A DNA stretch of 64,000 bases, from NCBI RefSeq assembly GCF_002803155.1, contig NZ_NNBP01000023.1, positions 108,257-172,256 on the forward strand. Direction: 5' to 3'. How positions within the stretch are numbered: the first letter of the stretch is position 1; every line of letters begins with the position of its first letter. A program made the translations under genes and the position numbers. This document shows positions 26,613-33,824 of this stretch, piece by piece. A model generated the notes under the pieces. The model did not search any database, was not told the DNA's origin, and worked only from the letters and a program-made list of their open reading frames with translations. Source of the DNA: Streptomyces sp. CB02959 (GTDB lineage: Bacteria > Actinomycetota > Actinomycetes > Streptomycetales > Streptomycetaceae).

Positions 26613-26960
26613 TCAGGCCGCCAACGCCTCCTCCGGCAGGAACGAGACCGGGCACCGCCTGCAGTACAACGACCGCAACCACGCCGCCCGCGCATCCGCC
26701 GACGCCTGCGCCCGGTGCGACAACCAGAATCCGACACCCACACCACCAGCCAGCAACGGGAGCCCCGCAGCCAAGCCGCCCGTCACCAGCGCCGCCACAC
26801 CCAACACGCCGGCGGCCGCGGGGAACAGCCACTGCATGCCGTACTCGGCCGGCTCCCCGTACTTCTCCCGCAACTCCGACTCCGCCGGCAACGACCTGAC
26901 GAACTCCGGCAGATGCAGAACCTGGCTCGACTCCTTGCAGCGCGGACACGCGAACGCCAT
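26613..26960 (-). CDS. Small membrane protein with N-terminal zinc-ribbon-like motif
   Basis: The 115-residue protein starts MAFACPRCKESSQVLHLPEF and has a second CxxC (LYCRRCPVSFLPEEAL) near the end, so four cysteines could hold a zinc. Between them lies a hydrophobic hairpin, LFPAAAGVLGVAALVTGGLA then LPLLAGGVGVGFWLS, likely two membrane segments. The ATG at 26960 has GAGGAGGG upstream; the open frame continues upstream but is not protein-like. It is divergent from the lipoprotein at 27259. The function is unknown. Confidence 0.7.
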   Translation of the reverse strand: MAFACPRCKESSQVLHLPEFVRSLPAESELREKYGEPAEYGMQWLFPAAAGVLGVAALVTGGLAAGLPLLAGGVGVGFWLSHRAQASADARAAWLRSLYCRRCPVSFLPEEALAA

Positions 26961-27158
26961 ACGTACGCCCTCCTCAGGCCTGAACACGAGAGCCTGCCAT
27001 GGGCAGTCGACCATCGACAGGGCGCGAAGTCGCCAACGCGGGGCGCACAGAGCAAGGAAACGCGAGGCCCTGAACCTGCACATTGGCCACACCCCAAACA
27101 CGAGTGACGGGTGAGGGGTGAGGGGTGACGCGGATTCTTCGGCGACCTTCGACGGCGC

Positions 27159-27236
27159 GTGCAACCGGCCCGTGCAACCGGCCCGTGCAACCGGCCCGTG
27201 CAACCGGCCCGTGCAACCGGCCCGTGCAACCGGCCC
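27159..27236 (+). repeat. 13-bp tandem repeat, six copies plus a decayed seventh
   Basis: The unit GTGCAACCGGCCC is repeated without interruption, with copies starting at 27159, 27172, 27185, 27198, 27211 and 27224. A partial copy follows (GTGCGATCGG). All six full copies are identical. It sits between a divergent gene pair, 23 bp before the lipoprotein ATG. A shorter G-rich repeat (GGTGAGG, about three times) lies at about 27106-27127. Identical units suggest recent slippage expansion. Confidence 0.95.
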
Positions 27237-27258
27237 GTGCGATCGGACGTTTCCGATC

Positions 27259-27711
27259 ATGCCCTCATTCCTCCGAGTCCTCGCCCCTGCCGTCACCGTG
27301 CTGGCCACGCTGCTGACGTTCACGGCGTGTGACCTCGGGCGCGAGGGCCCCGACGTCACGAAGCAACGCCTGGGAGGCCCCGGCGACCTGTTGGTGGGCG
27401 CCGTCCTGAACTTCGACGGCGGCGAGATCGACGGCCGGAAATTCGAATCACCACCGCCCACCGAAGAGACGACGTACCTCAGAAACTGGGTCGAGTTCCG
27501 CCACGACGGCACCGTCGACCTCAAGAACGACCGTGGTGACCACATAACCCTCAGCGTGACCCGGCCGGCACAGGGATTCTTCGGCACGCGGCATAGTCGA
27601 GACATTGTTCAAACGCGACGGAAGCCGCTGACCAGACTTTCCTCGGTAATGACCTGCACGTTCGCTGAGAAACGGTGGGTGGGTGAGGAGGCCCTCGCTG
27701 CGCGGTCGTAA
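27259..27711 (+). CDS. Putative lipoprotein
   Basis: The 150-residue protein starts MPSFLRVLAPAVTVLATLLT, followed by the lipobox FTAC, so it should be lipid-anchored at cysteine 25. The mature part (VTKQRLGGPGDLLVGAVLNF ... WVEFRHDGTVDLKNDRGDHI) is beta-rich, and I do not recognise it. No ribosome site precedes the ATG. Instead a small inverted repeat, GATCGG-ACGTTT-CCGATC (27241-27258), ends at the base before it. The last 40 residues change to a basic, lower-GC composition, so the C-terminus may be frameshifted or replaced. The 13-bp repeats lie in its leader. Confidence 0.6.
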   Translation: MPSFLRVLAPAVTVLATLLTFTACDLGREGPDVTKQRLGGPGDLLVGAVLNFDGGEIDGRKFESPPPTEETTYLRNWVEFRHDGTVDLKNDRGDHITLSVTRPAQGFFGTRHSRDIVQTRRKPLTRLSSVMTCTFAEKRWVGEEALAARS

Positions 27712-29030
27712 AAGGTCGGCCTCCTTTTGCGATCCCGTGAGCGCGGCGTCGTCGCCCACGTCGAAAAGGATTACGGGTAACGCTGCCAGGTCGTTCCCGA
27801 ATGAATGAGATCGCGAGGAGTGTCGTGGCAACCGCTTTTCAAAAATTCCGGACGATCCCAGACGTTCATTTGTCGAGGCGGGATTTGCAGGCCAGCCGTA
27901 GACAGCCCGTGCACTGTGGCGCGCCACGATTCGGATCACCGCTGACTTCGACGGTCACCCGACTCGGACGCGGGTGCGAAAAGGAGGGCCGTGAGGGGCG
28001 GGGTGCTTGCCGCGAGGAACTTGACCCGTGGTGACTCGTAGACTCGTGCCGACCGGTGCTGAGTCGAAGCCCATGGAGAGGGAGAACATGCAGGTCGGAG
28101 CGATGGCGTGAGACTTCTGCACACCTTTTAGTGCTGGCGGCATACCGCAAGAGTGGTGATGCGGCAAACATGCAGGTCAGGGGGGTGTGCGTGTGGGGTG
28201 GGTCTTGCGGGGTGCTGACTCGGTGCTGACCTGGAGGCACTCCTCGGCGTCTGTCATCACCTATCTCGTGCTGGTCTGGTGCTGACTACGACGTATCAAG
28301 GGCTGCCATTGAGGAGCTTGCTGGCCAATTCGGCTCTCACTCTGCGCTGCTCGGTAGCGGCAAAGCGTGCGCGGCCGTTGCCGTTATGGCGCAGATGGTG
28401 ACCATGGTTTGACGATGGTGCGCAAGCCGGCGGCTGAGTGAGGGGCTCATCCGCTCGGGATCCTGTTTGGTGTGCTTGTGGTGACCGAGGATTGCTGGAC
28501 GGTATCGACATATCCGAGTCCTGAAACGGCGCAAACGAGGGGCCGCACGGGCGGCTACGGCTTCCCTTGTGGTCCCTCGTCAATATGCGAATTAGTCCGC
28601 GGTACCGGACCGGTGGTCATCATTGTGGCGATGCTGAGCGTGTGAGTGGCGAAGGGGTAGACGGAATTGCTTTGACCTGTTCCCGATGACGCATCATGTT
28701 GAGTGTGTCGCGATCCTTGAGCCTGCTGAAAAGCGCCGCTGACCTGCGGTTTCGCGTGGTGTGGATTATGGGCGTTGTGTGCGTTACGGGCGATATCTTG
28801 ACGCATATTCGACGCACGTGACGCACGTTTGACGCACGTTCTGACGGCCTGTCAGAGGGTCTTGTGCGCAGGTCAGGGCAGTCGCTGGGGGATGGCTGCG
28901 GTGCGTGCTTTGTGAAGGCTTTGCCTTGGAGCGGGCCGGCTGCTCCTCGCTGTGGGGGCGGTGGTCGGCCTCTGTCGTTTGTGGTCAGTGGACGTGAGGG
29001 CCGTAAGGGCTCCAGCCGTGGAGGAAGGGC
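27712..29030. other. Gene-poor, lower-GC stretch of 1.3 kb
   Basis: Composition here is clearly less GC-rich than in the rest of the window, and no ORF has protein-like codon use or a recognisable family. Short repeats occur: ACATGCAGGTC at about 28087 and 28168, several GGTGCTGAC copies between about 28200 and 28290, and the GACGCA repeats listed separately. It is most likely foreign DNA with decayed genes. No tRNA or attachment site could be identified. Confidence 0.6.
28799..28841 (+). repeat. Four direct GACGCA repeats with regular spacing
   Basis: GACGCA begins at 28800, 28811, 28820 and 28831, mostly in the context TTGACGCACGTT. The spacings are 11, 9 and 11 bp, about one helical turn. 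Arrays like this can be protein-binding iterons. The surrounding stretch has lower GC. No replication gene was found nearby, so an origin is not claimed. Confidence 0.55.
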
Positions 29031-29675
29031 TTGAGGGGCAACGGCCCGGGCATGACGCTCGTCTCACCGCGGGGGTCCGGTCCCGGCCCCGAAGCCGTAC
29101 CGCGTGGGAGCGGCGGCGGCCACACGGGGCGGCTTGGAATGGCTCCGTCCGGCGTGCGGATCTATGCCGAACCGCAGGGGGGTATGGGGACCGGGACTGG
29201 TGTCACACTCGCTCCCTCGGGAAGCGATGGCCACCCGGCCGGCACCTGGAACCCGCCGGGCTTCGGCCGCCACGGTCAACGTCACATAGTGCGCCAGCAT
29301 GGCAGTGGCCCCGGGGCCACGGCACGGGCGGGCGCGCGGCGTTCGGAACCTGGCTCTATCGAGATGTTCCGTGCGACCAACACCGCCGCCCCTGGAGGCA
29401 ACGGCCCCGGCCCGGCGAGCCAGGCCGTCCCGCCCGGCTCGGACTTCGACTTCCGGGTGCCCGGCGTCCGGATCTTCACCGACTACACCAACCCCGGCAG
29501 CCCAGTGGCCGGACTCGGATACCCTGGACAGGGATTCGGCACTGACGACGGCCCCGAAGACGGCCCGCAGTACAACTGCGACAACGGCACGTCCACCACG
29601 ACCTGGACACACGGCACCAACCGCACCACCCAGGTCAGCGGCTGGGTGCCGCTGTGCAACCTGGTCCGGCTGTGA
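29031..29675 (+). CDS. SH3-like domain protein, long glycine/proline-rich N-terminus
   Basis: The last 80 residues form a bacterial-SH3-like unit: VPGVRIFTDYTNPGSPVAGL, then GYPGQG, YNCDNG, a TTTWTHGTN segment and VSGWVPLCNLV at the end. The same order recurs in the next, frameshifted gene, so the two are paralogues. The first 130 residues are Gly/Pro/Arg-rich with decayed repeats (GNGPG, GSGPG and GNGPG blocks, and an SGVRIYAEPQGG copy of the SH3 start). This suggests an older tandem array. No signal peptide is visible from this start. An ATG at 29364 would give a 103-residue protein. The function may be cell-wall binding; that is inference. Confidence 0.5.
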   Translation: MRGNGPGMTLVSPRGSGPGPEAVPRGSGGGHTGRLGMAPSGVRIYAEPQGGMGTGTGVTLAPSGSDGHPAGTWNPPGFGRHGQRHIVRQHGSGPGATARAGARRSEPGSIEMFRATNTAAPGGNGPGPASQAVPPGSDFDFRVPGVRIFTDYTNPGSPVAGLGYPGQGFGTDDGPEDGPQYNCDNGTSTTTWTHGTNRTTQVSGWVPLCNLVRL

Positions 29676-29689
29676 GGAGGGACGAAACG

Positions 29690-30069
29690 ATGGCCTTCCG
29701 CACGCGACTGCGTTGGGCGGTCCCGCTGGCGGCCGTTGTCGGCGCCGGGGCACTCACCGTGCTCACCCCGCGTACTCCGCGCTCGCCGCAACCCCGGCTG
29801 AACACGTCCACGCTGACACGGCCCGTCCGGCGGACGACTTCCGTTGGGACTCCCGGGCACCGGGCGTGCGCATTTTCCACGACGCCGCCGCCAACTCGTC
29901 CGTGGTGGGCCTCGGTTATCCGGGGCAGATCTTCCTCAGCCCCGGCGGCACCGGCGGACCCGACTACACATGCGACAACGGCGAGACAACCCACACCTGG
30001 GAGCAGGGCGCCGACCAGGCGACTGGCGTGGCCGGCTGGGTGCCGCTATGCAACCTCGTGCTGTCCTGA
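29690..30069 (+). pseudogene. Secreted SH3-like protein, single frameshift
   Basis: The gene starts at ATG 29690 (ribosome site GAGGAGGGA) with a signal peptide, MAFRTRLRWAVPLAAVVGAG then ALTVLT. Near 29770 the frame must shift by one base to continue as AYSALAATPAEHVHA, which supplies an ALA-A signal-peptidase site. It then reads PGVRIFHDAAANSSVVGLGY, YTCDNGETTHTW and VAGWVPLCNLVLS to the stop at 30069. Restoring one G in CCCCGCGTAC would give a complete protein of about 126 residues. The cysteines and the GWVPLCNLV end match the upstream paralogue. It is either a recent pseudogene, a sequencing error or a phase-variable site; the run is too short to favour phase variation. Confidence 0.7.
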
Positions 30070-30125
30070 CGCACACCCAACCCGGGGCCAAGGGACGTAG
30101 ATCGGCAACATACGGGGAGGGCAAC

Positions 30126-30344
30126 ATGGACTGGCGTGTCGCACGCAGTCTGGACGTGCTGTTGGAGCAGTTCAACGCGCGGTTTCCGCAACAGGACAAG
30201 AGCAGCGACGGCTCCATCGGGGACAGCAACCATCAGAACCGGGACAGCGACCACAACCCCTGGTGCGGCCCGGGCATCGTCACCGCCCGCGACTTCACCC
30301 ACGACCCGGCCCCGGTATGGACATCAACCGGATCACCGACGAAC
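30126..30344 (+). pseudogene. Phage-lysin-like hypothetical gene, frameshifted and interrupted
   Basis: The frame reads MDWRVARSLDVLLEQFNARF, then KSSDGSIGDSNHQNRDSDHN and TARDFTHDPA, a start shared by actinophage and Streptomyces peptidoglycan-hydrolase-like hypothetical proteins. At about 30312 one base is missing, and the continuation GMDINRITDEL is in another frame. The gene then ends at the TA target of the IS630 element. The rest is not found beyond the insertions. It has a GGGGAGGG ribosome region and follows the SH3-like genes closely, so the three may once have formed a cell-wall or lysis-related set. Confidence 0.6.
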
Positions 30345-30674
30345 TACTGATCTTTTCGTAAGTTCGGTGGGTGTGGTGGGTGGATGGTCAGGCCGGTGTG
30401 GGCGAGGAAGGACCATGGCAGTTGCGGGTTGTGGTTGATGCGGTGAATGCCTTGTTCGGTGGCGTCGGCAACGTCGGCGAGGTGGTCGCCGGCGAGGTTG
30501 GCGAGTTCGCGTTTCTTCAACGACGACCACAGCAGCTCCACCGGGTTCAGCTCGGGCGCGTAGGCGGGTAATCGCTCCAGAGTCAGCCAGTCCTGTTCCG
30601 CGACCCATGCCCGCATCGCCCGACTCCAGTGGGCGGACAGGCCGTCCCACACCAGAATCACCCTGTCCCCGCAG
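30344..30674 (-). pseudogene. IS630 transposase, C-terminal part split off by the nested element
   Basis: The reverse strand reads ILVWDGLSAHWSRAMRAWVA, then YAPELNPVELLWSSLKKREL, the last two acidic catalytic blocks of an IS630 DDE domain (D in VWDGLSAH, E in NPVELLW). The stop is at the left end of the element. The upstream part of the gene lies 3.1 kb away at 33825-34593. Joining the two across one TAA gives EQVKTFYCGDRVILVWDGL, an uninterrupted family sequence. The protein cannot be made in the present arrangement. Confidence 0.9.
30347..30370 (+). repeat. IS630 left terminal inverted repeat
   Basis: It runs from CTGATCTTTTCG to AAGTTCGGTGG. It is identical, in reverse complement, to 34621-34644, and TA precedes it. 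Confidence 0.95.
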
Positions 30675-30677
30675 TAA

Positions 30678-30700
30678 GAACTCGCGCGGATAGGCGTGGG
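30678..30700 (+). repeat. Left inverted repeat of the passenger-carrying IS5 element
   Basis: It begins GAACTCGCGCGGATAGGCG and pairs with 33799-33821 with three mismatches. TAA precedes it. Confidence 0.88.
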
Positions 30701-30701
30701 C

Positions 30702-31544
30702 TTACGGGCATCGCCTCGGGCGGTTGTCCCAGCGGTGGGTAGTCCAGGATCGTCGGATCAGGCTGCGGACGGTGATGATCGTGTCCGCGAGGTCGAAGAA
30801 GGCGTCGATCACGACGGTGCGGCGTTCGTAGCAGCGGGAAAGACGGTGGAAGGCGTTCTGCCAGGCGTGGGTGCGCTCGACGTGCCATCGCCGGCTCGCC
30901 TGAATCGGTGCTTTCTCGCCCTTGTGCGCTATCCGACCGTGCGGCCCGCGTTCGTCGAGCAGGGCACGGGTCTTGTTCGAGTCGTACGCAGCGTCCAGGT
31001 GCACCGTGATGTCGTCGGGCAGTGGCCCGAGTTCCGCGAGGCGGTCCAGGGTCGGGGCCAGCAGCGGAGAGTCGTGACAGTTCGCACCGGCCAGAACACG
31101 GCCGAGCGGGATTCCGTAGCCGTCTGTCATGCCGGAGCGTTTCAGGCCCTGTTTTCCCCGGTCGACCGGGGAGCGCCCGGCGACCTCACCGCCGCCGGGT
31201 GCCTTGGTGAGGGAGCCATCGATGGCGATCTGATCCAGCATCAGGGCGACGATGCGGTCGTAGGAGTCGAGCGCGATCTGCTTCAACTGGCTGAAGATGC
31301 CCAGGCGGATCCACTCGTCGCGACGGCTGCGGATGGTGCTGGCCGAGCAGGTCGTGTCAGCGATCGCCTCGTAGGGGCAGCCGAACCGCAGCAACTGCAG
31401 AAGCTTGTCGAACACGATCCGGTCACTGATGCGCGGACGGTGGCAGCGCAGAGGATGGTCCGGGTGGTAGAGCGGCCGTTGGGGCAGCAGCGCCGAAAAC
31501 TGGTCCCACAGCGGTTCGGTCAGCCATGACGGAAGGACAGGCAC
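30702..31544 (-). CDS. IS5-family DDE transposase
   Basis: The 280-residue protein from GTG 31544 (ribosome site GGGGAG) starts VPVLPSWLTEPLWDQFSALL. It has an N-terminal helical domain with ISDRIVFDKLLQLLRFGCPY and a DDE catalytic core. Catalytic residues are visible in DQIAIDGSLTKAPGGGE (first D), DITVHLDAAYDSNKTRALLD (second D) and RRWHVERTHAWQNAFHRLSR (glutamate, with the Y/H-R-x-E-R context of IS5). The frame is intact to its stop two bases beyond the left inverted repeat, so the element may still be able to move. A longer open frame upstream of 31544 is not needed for the family. Confidence 0.92.
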   Translation of the reverse strand: MPVLPSWLTEPLWDQFSALLPQRPLYHPDHPLRCHRPRISDRIVFDKLLQLLRFGCPYEAIADTTCSASTIRSRRDEWIRLGIFSQLKQIALDSYDRIVALMLDQIAIDGSLTKAPGGGEVAGRSPVDRGKQGLKRSGMTDGYGIPLGRVLAGANCHDSPLLAPTLDRLAELGPLPDDITVHLDAAYDSNKTRALLDERGPHGRIAHKGEKAPIQASRRWHVERTHAWQNAFHRLSRCYERRTVVIDAFFDLADTIITVRSLIRRSWTTHRWDNRPRRCP

Positions 31545-31680
31545 AGGTCTCCCCGGTGATCGCAGAGCGTCGCGCTGGGGCTGGCCGCAGCGATCACCTC
31601 GACTGCCTGCGTCCGACTGATAGGCCCTTCCCGAACGTCGCCGCATTCATGGTCGCACTCCAGAGTTGACCATCCCACCC

Positions 31681-31709
31681 CAGCGTTGTCATCATTGATG
31701 ACAACGCTG
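31681..31709. promoter_or_regulatory. Perfect 13-bp-arm palindrome, likely TetR operator
   Basis: CAGCGTTGTCATC and its exact reverse complement flank an ATT centre. It lies 25 bp before the TetR start. A TTGACC at 31666-31671 followed after 18 bp by CATCAT (31690-31695) could be the promoter, with the palindrome covering the -10 box. Autorepression by the adjacent TetR protein is the likely reading. Confidence 0.8.
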
Positions 31710-31734
31710 ATGTTTGCGAGAGTGGGGGACGGAC

Positions 31735-32421
31735 ATGGCTGTGGGCAAGGGCCGGGCGGTGCGGTTGTCGCCGGAGCTGATCGTGGAGGCGGCCGTGCGG
31801 ATCGCGGCGCGGGCGGAGCCGGACGGGCTGACCGGACGGGCTCTGGGAGAGGAACTGGGCGTGGACCGGTCGGCAGTCTGGCGGCATTTCGCGGACCGGG
31901 ACGCGCTGCTGCTGGCGGTGGGTGACCGGCTGCTGGCAATGGCCGTGGAGCGTGTGCCCGATGGCCTGGGGCCGCGGGAGGTTCTGCAGGAGCTGGCCCG
32001 CTCCCTGGTGGAGGTCTTTGAAGCCCACCCGTATGTCGGTGCGGCCGTCGCGTGCCGGACCACCCGCGGCCCGGGGGAGTTCGCCGCGATCGAGATGATG
32101 CTCGCGGCGCTGGAGGAGATCGATCTGGACGAGGGCAGTGTGGCCCGCTACCAACGGATGCTCGCCGATACCGTGCTGGCGTACGCGGGCATGCGTGCCG
32201 GGTATGCCGCGCTCCCGCAGGAGGTGCGCGCCGCTGACGAGCATGCCTGGGCCGGGGCGTACGCCACCATCTCCCCCGAGCGCTATCCGGCCATCACCAC
32301 GCACCTGCCCCACCTGGCAGCGCAGGACGACGAGGCCGTCTTCCAGACGCTGATGGAGGCGTTCTGGCTGGCCGTCGACGCAACCGCCCGCACCACCCCC
32401 AAGGACGACGCCGATGTCTGA
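31735..32421 (+). CDS. TetR/AcrR-family repressor, IS passenger gene
   Basis: The 228-residue protein has an N-terminal TetR helix-turn-helix (LSPELIVEAAVRIAARAEPD, then LTGRALGEELGVDRSAVWRH and FADRDALLLAVGDRL) and a helical ligand domain typical of TetR_C proteins. ATG 31735 has GGGGGA upstream; an in-frame TTG at 31714 is less likely. It overlaps the serine-hydrolase gene by eight bases, so the two form one unit behind the palindromic operator. It probably represses itself and the hydrolase, released by an unknown ligand. Its codon use is as GC-rich as the chromosome, so it came from a similar actinomycete. Confidence 0.9.
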   Translation: MAVGKGRAVRLSPELIVEAAVRIAARAEPDGLTGRALGEELGVDRSAVWRHFADRDALLLAVGDRLLAMAVERVPDGLGPREVLQELARSLVEVFEAHPYVGAAVACRTTRGPGEFAAIEMMLAALEEIDLDEGSVARYQRMLADTVLAYAGMRAGYAALPQEVRAADEHAWAGAYATISPERYPAITTHLPHLAAQDDEAVFQTLMEAFWLAVDATARTTPKDDADV

Positions 32422-33769
32422 CCACCGCCCTGCTGTGGAAGCCGCCGACGAGGCTGACGAGGCTGTCGACACGGACCAGAAAGCCCCCCAGGACAACGGT
32501 CCCGAACCGGCAGCCAACTCCCAGTCCGCTTCCGCAGCCGGTCCCACCACCCGGGCCGTGGAGCCGACCGACCGCACCGTGGCCGCCTCGCGTTCCGCAA
32601 AGCCGCGGACACGGCGCGTACTACGGCGCACCCTCATCGCACTGCCGGTGGCGCTTGGCGTGCCGGTGACCGGCTCCTACACGGCCACCGCGCTGCTGGA
32701 CATCCCCTCCCCACCCACGCTGGTCCAACTGCTGACCACCGAGCCCTCGCGGCAGGGCGACCTGTTCGCCACCCGCACAGTCCCCGCCTCCGCCACGCCG
32801 GCACCCCTGCCCGTCCACGACGAGTCGCTTCCTTCGACCGTGCCGTGGAAGGGCGAGCGGGTGCCGGTCGAGCAGTTCTTGATGACCACCCACACCAATG
32901 CCTTCCTTGTCCTCAGGAATGGCCGGCTGACCCACGAGTGGTACCGCGACGGGGTGGGCCCCACCACCCGCCTGTCGTCCTGGTCGGCCGCCAAGTCGGT
33001 GGTGTCCCTGCTCGCCGGGCAAGCCATCGAGCAGGGCAGACTCCGGGAAGACGACCGGCTGGTCGATATCCTGCCCCAGCTGAAGACCAGCGGGGCCTAC
33101 GACGCCATCACGGTGCGCGACCTGCTGGACATGACCTCGGGCGTGGACGTCCCGGAGAACTACAACGAGTTCTACCCGCTGACCGGCACCGCCCGGATGT
33201 ACCTCACCCGGGACCTGCCCGCCTTCGCGCAGGACCATCGCGACCTGCAGTTCCCGCCGGGCAGCCAAGGCGCCTACCGCAGCATCGACACCGAACTCCT
33301 CGGACAGGTCCTGGCCAAGCTCCAAGGACGGCCGCTGGCCGACCTCCTGGCGGACAACATCTGGGCACCGATGGGAGCACAGGACAGCGCCACCTGGAAC
33401 CTTGACCACGACAACGGCCACGAGAAGGCGTTCTGCTGCATCAACGCCACCCCGCGCGACTACGCCAAGCTCGGCCAGCTCGTCCTGAACAACGGCCGCG
33501 CCCAGGGCAAACAGATCATCCCCCTGGCATGGATCAAGCGCATCGCCACCCCAGCACCCCACAAGGTCGACGGCTGGGGCTACTCCGCGCAGTGGTGGCA
33601 TCCGCCCGGCGGAAACGGCAAGGACTACTCCGCCCTCGGCGTGTACGGGCAGTACATCTACGTCGACCCCGTAAGCAGGACCGTCGTGGTGAAACTCAGC
33701 GACTACGGGGACCAACAAGACGAACAGGAGACCTTCGACGCCCTACGCGCCATCGCTCAGCGCGGCTGA
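32414..33769 (+). CDS. Beta-lactamase-fold serine hydrolase, membrane-anchored, IS passenger gene
   Basis: The 451-residue protein has a long acidic, Ala-rich cytoplasmic N-terminus, an arginine-rich stop and one hydrophobic segment (TLIALPVALGVPVTGSYTAT) at about residues 75-95, so the catalytic domain should be outside. The SxxK nucleophile is in SSWSAAKSVVSLLAG, the RDLLDMTSGVDVPENYNEFY stretch is typical of class-C beta-lactamase/esterase-like proteins, and the second motif Y-R-S follows PPGSQGA. The C-terminal motif reads GVYGQYIYVD. It is closer to 6-aminohexanoate-dimer-hydrolase-like proteins than to true beta-lactamases. Substrates could be amides, esters or nylon-type oligomers; resistance is not claimed. 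ATG 32414 overlaps the TetR stop. Confidence 0.88.
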   Translation: MSDHRPAVEAADEADEAVDTDQKAPQDNGPEPAANSQSASAAGPTTRAVEPTDRTVAASRSAKPRTRRVLRRTLIALPVALGVPVTGSYTATALLDIPSPPTLVQLLTTEPSRQGDLFATRTVPASATPAPLPVHDESLPSTVPWKGERVPVEQFLMTTHTNAFLVLRNGRLTHEWYRDGVGPTTRLSSWSAAKSVVSLLAGQAIEQGRLREDDRLVDILPQLKTSGAYDAITVRDLLDMTSGVDVPENYNEFYPLTGTARMYLTRDLPAFAQDHRDLQFPPGSQGAYRSIDTELLGQVLAKLQGRPLADLLADNIWAPMGAQDSATWNLDHDNGHEKAFCCINATPRDYAKLGQLVLNNGRAQGKQIIPLAWIKRIATPAPHKVDGWGYSAQWWHPPGGNGKDYSALGVYGQYIYVDPVSRTVVVKLSDYGDQQDEQETFDALRAIAQRG

Positions 33770-33798
33770 CCTGTGCCTGCCGCGCTGTCACGGGTACC

Positions 33799-33821
33799 CC
33801 CGCGCCTATCTGCGCGAGCTC
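33799..33821 (-). repeat. Right inverted repeat of the passenger-carrying IS5 element
   Basis: Read inward on the reverse strand it begins GAGCTCGCGCAGATAGGCG. TAA follows it at 33822-33824. Confidence 0.88.
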
Positions 33822-33824
33822 TAA

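Larger units (their letters stand above)
30678..33821. mobile_element. IS5-family element carrying two passenger genes
   Basis: The 3144-bp unit is bounded by 23-bp inverted repeats with 20 matches (30678-30700 and 33799-33821). It is flanked by TAA on both sides (30675-30677 and 33822-33824), the TNA-type 3-bp duplication of some IS5 groups. It contains one IS5-type transposase gene plus a TetR gene and a serine-hydrolase gene. No second copy of the end sequence was seen between the transposase and the passengers, so all three genes lie inside one pair of ends. Deleting the unit and one TAA restores the IS630 transposase frame exactly, which shows that the whole unit entered in one event. 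Confidence 0.9.

Noticed and set aside
27159..27236. CRISPR array
   Set aside because: Units are 13 bp and directly adjacent with no spacers.
28296..28826. Small reverse-strand ORFs in the low-GC stretch
   Set aside because: No ribosome sites, no recognisable family and overlapping alternatives in several frames.
28799..28841. Replication origin with iterons
   Set aside because: Only four short repeats and no Rep protein, partition genes or DnaA boxes nearby.
32414..33769. Antibiotic-resistance beta-lactamase
   Set aside because: The motifs fit the wider serine-hydrolase group better, and no KTG-type triad could be placed.
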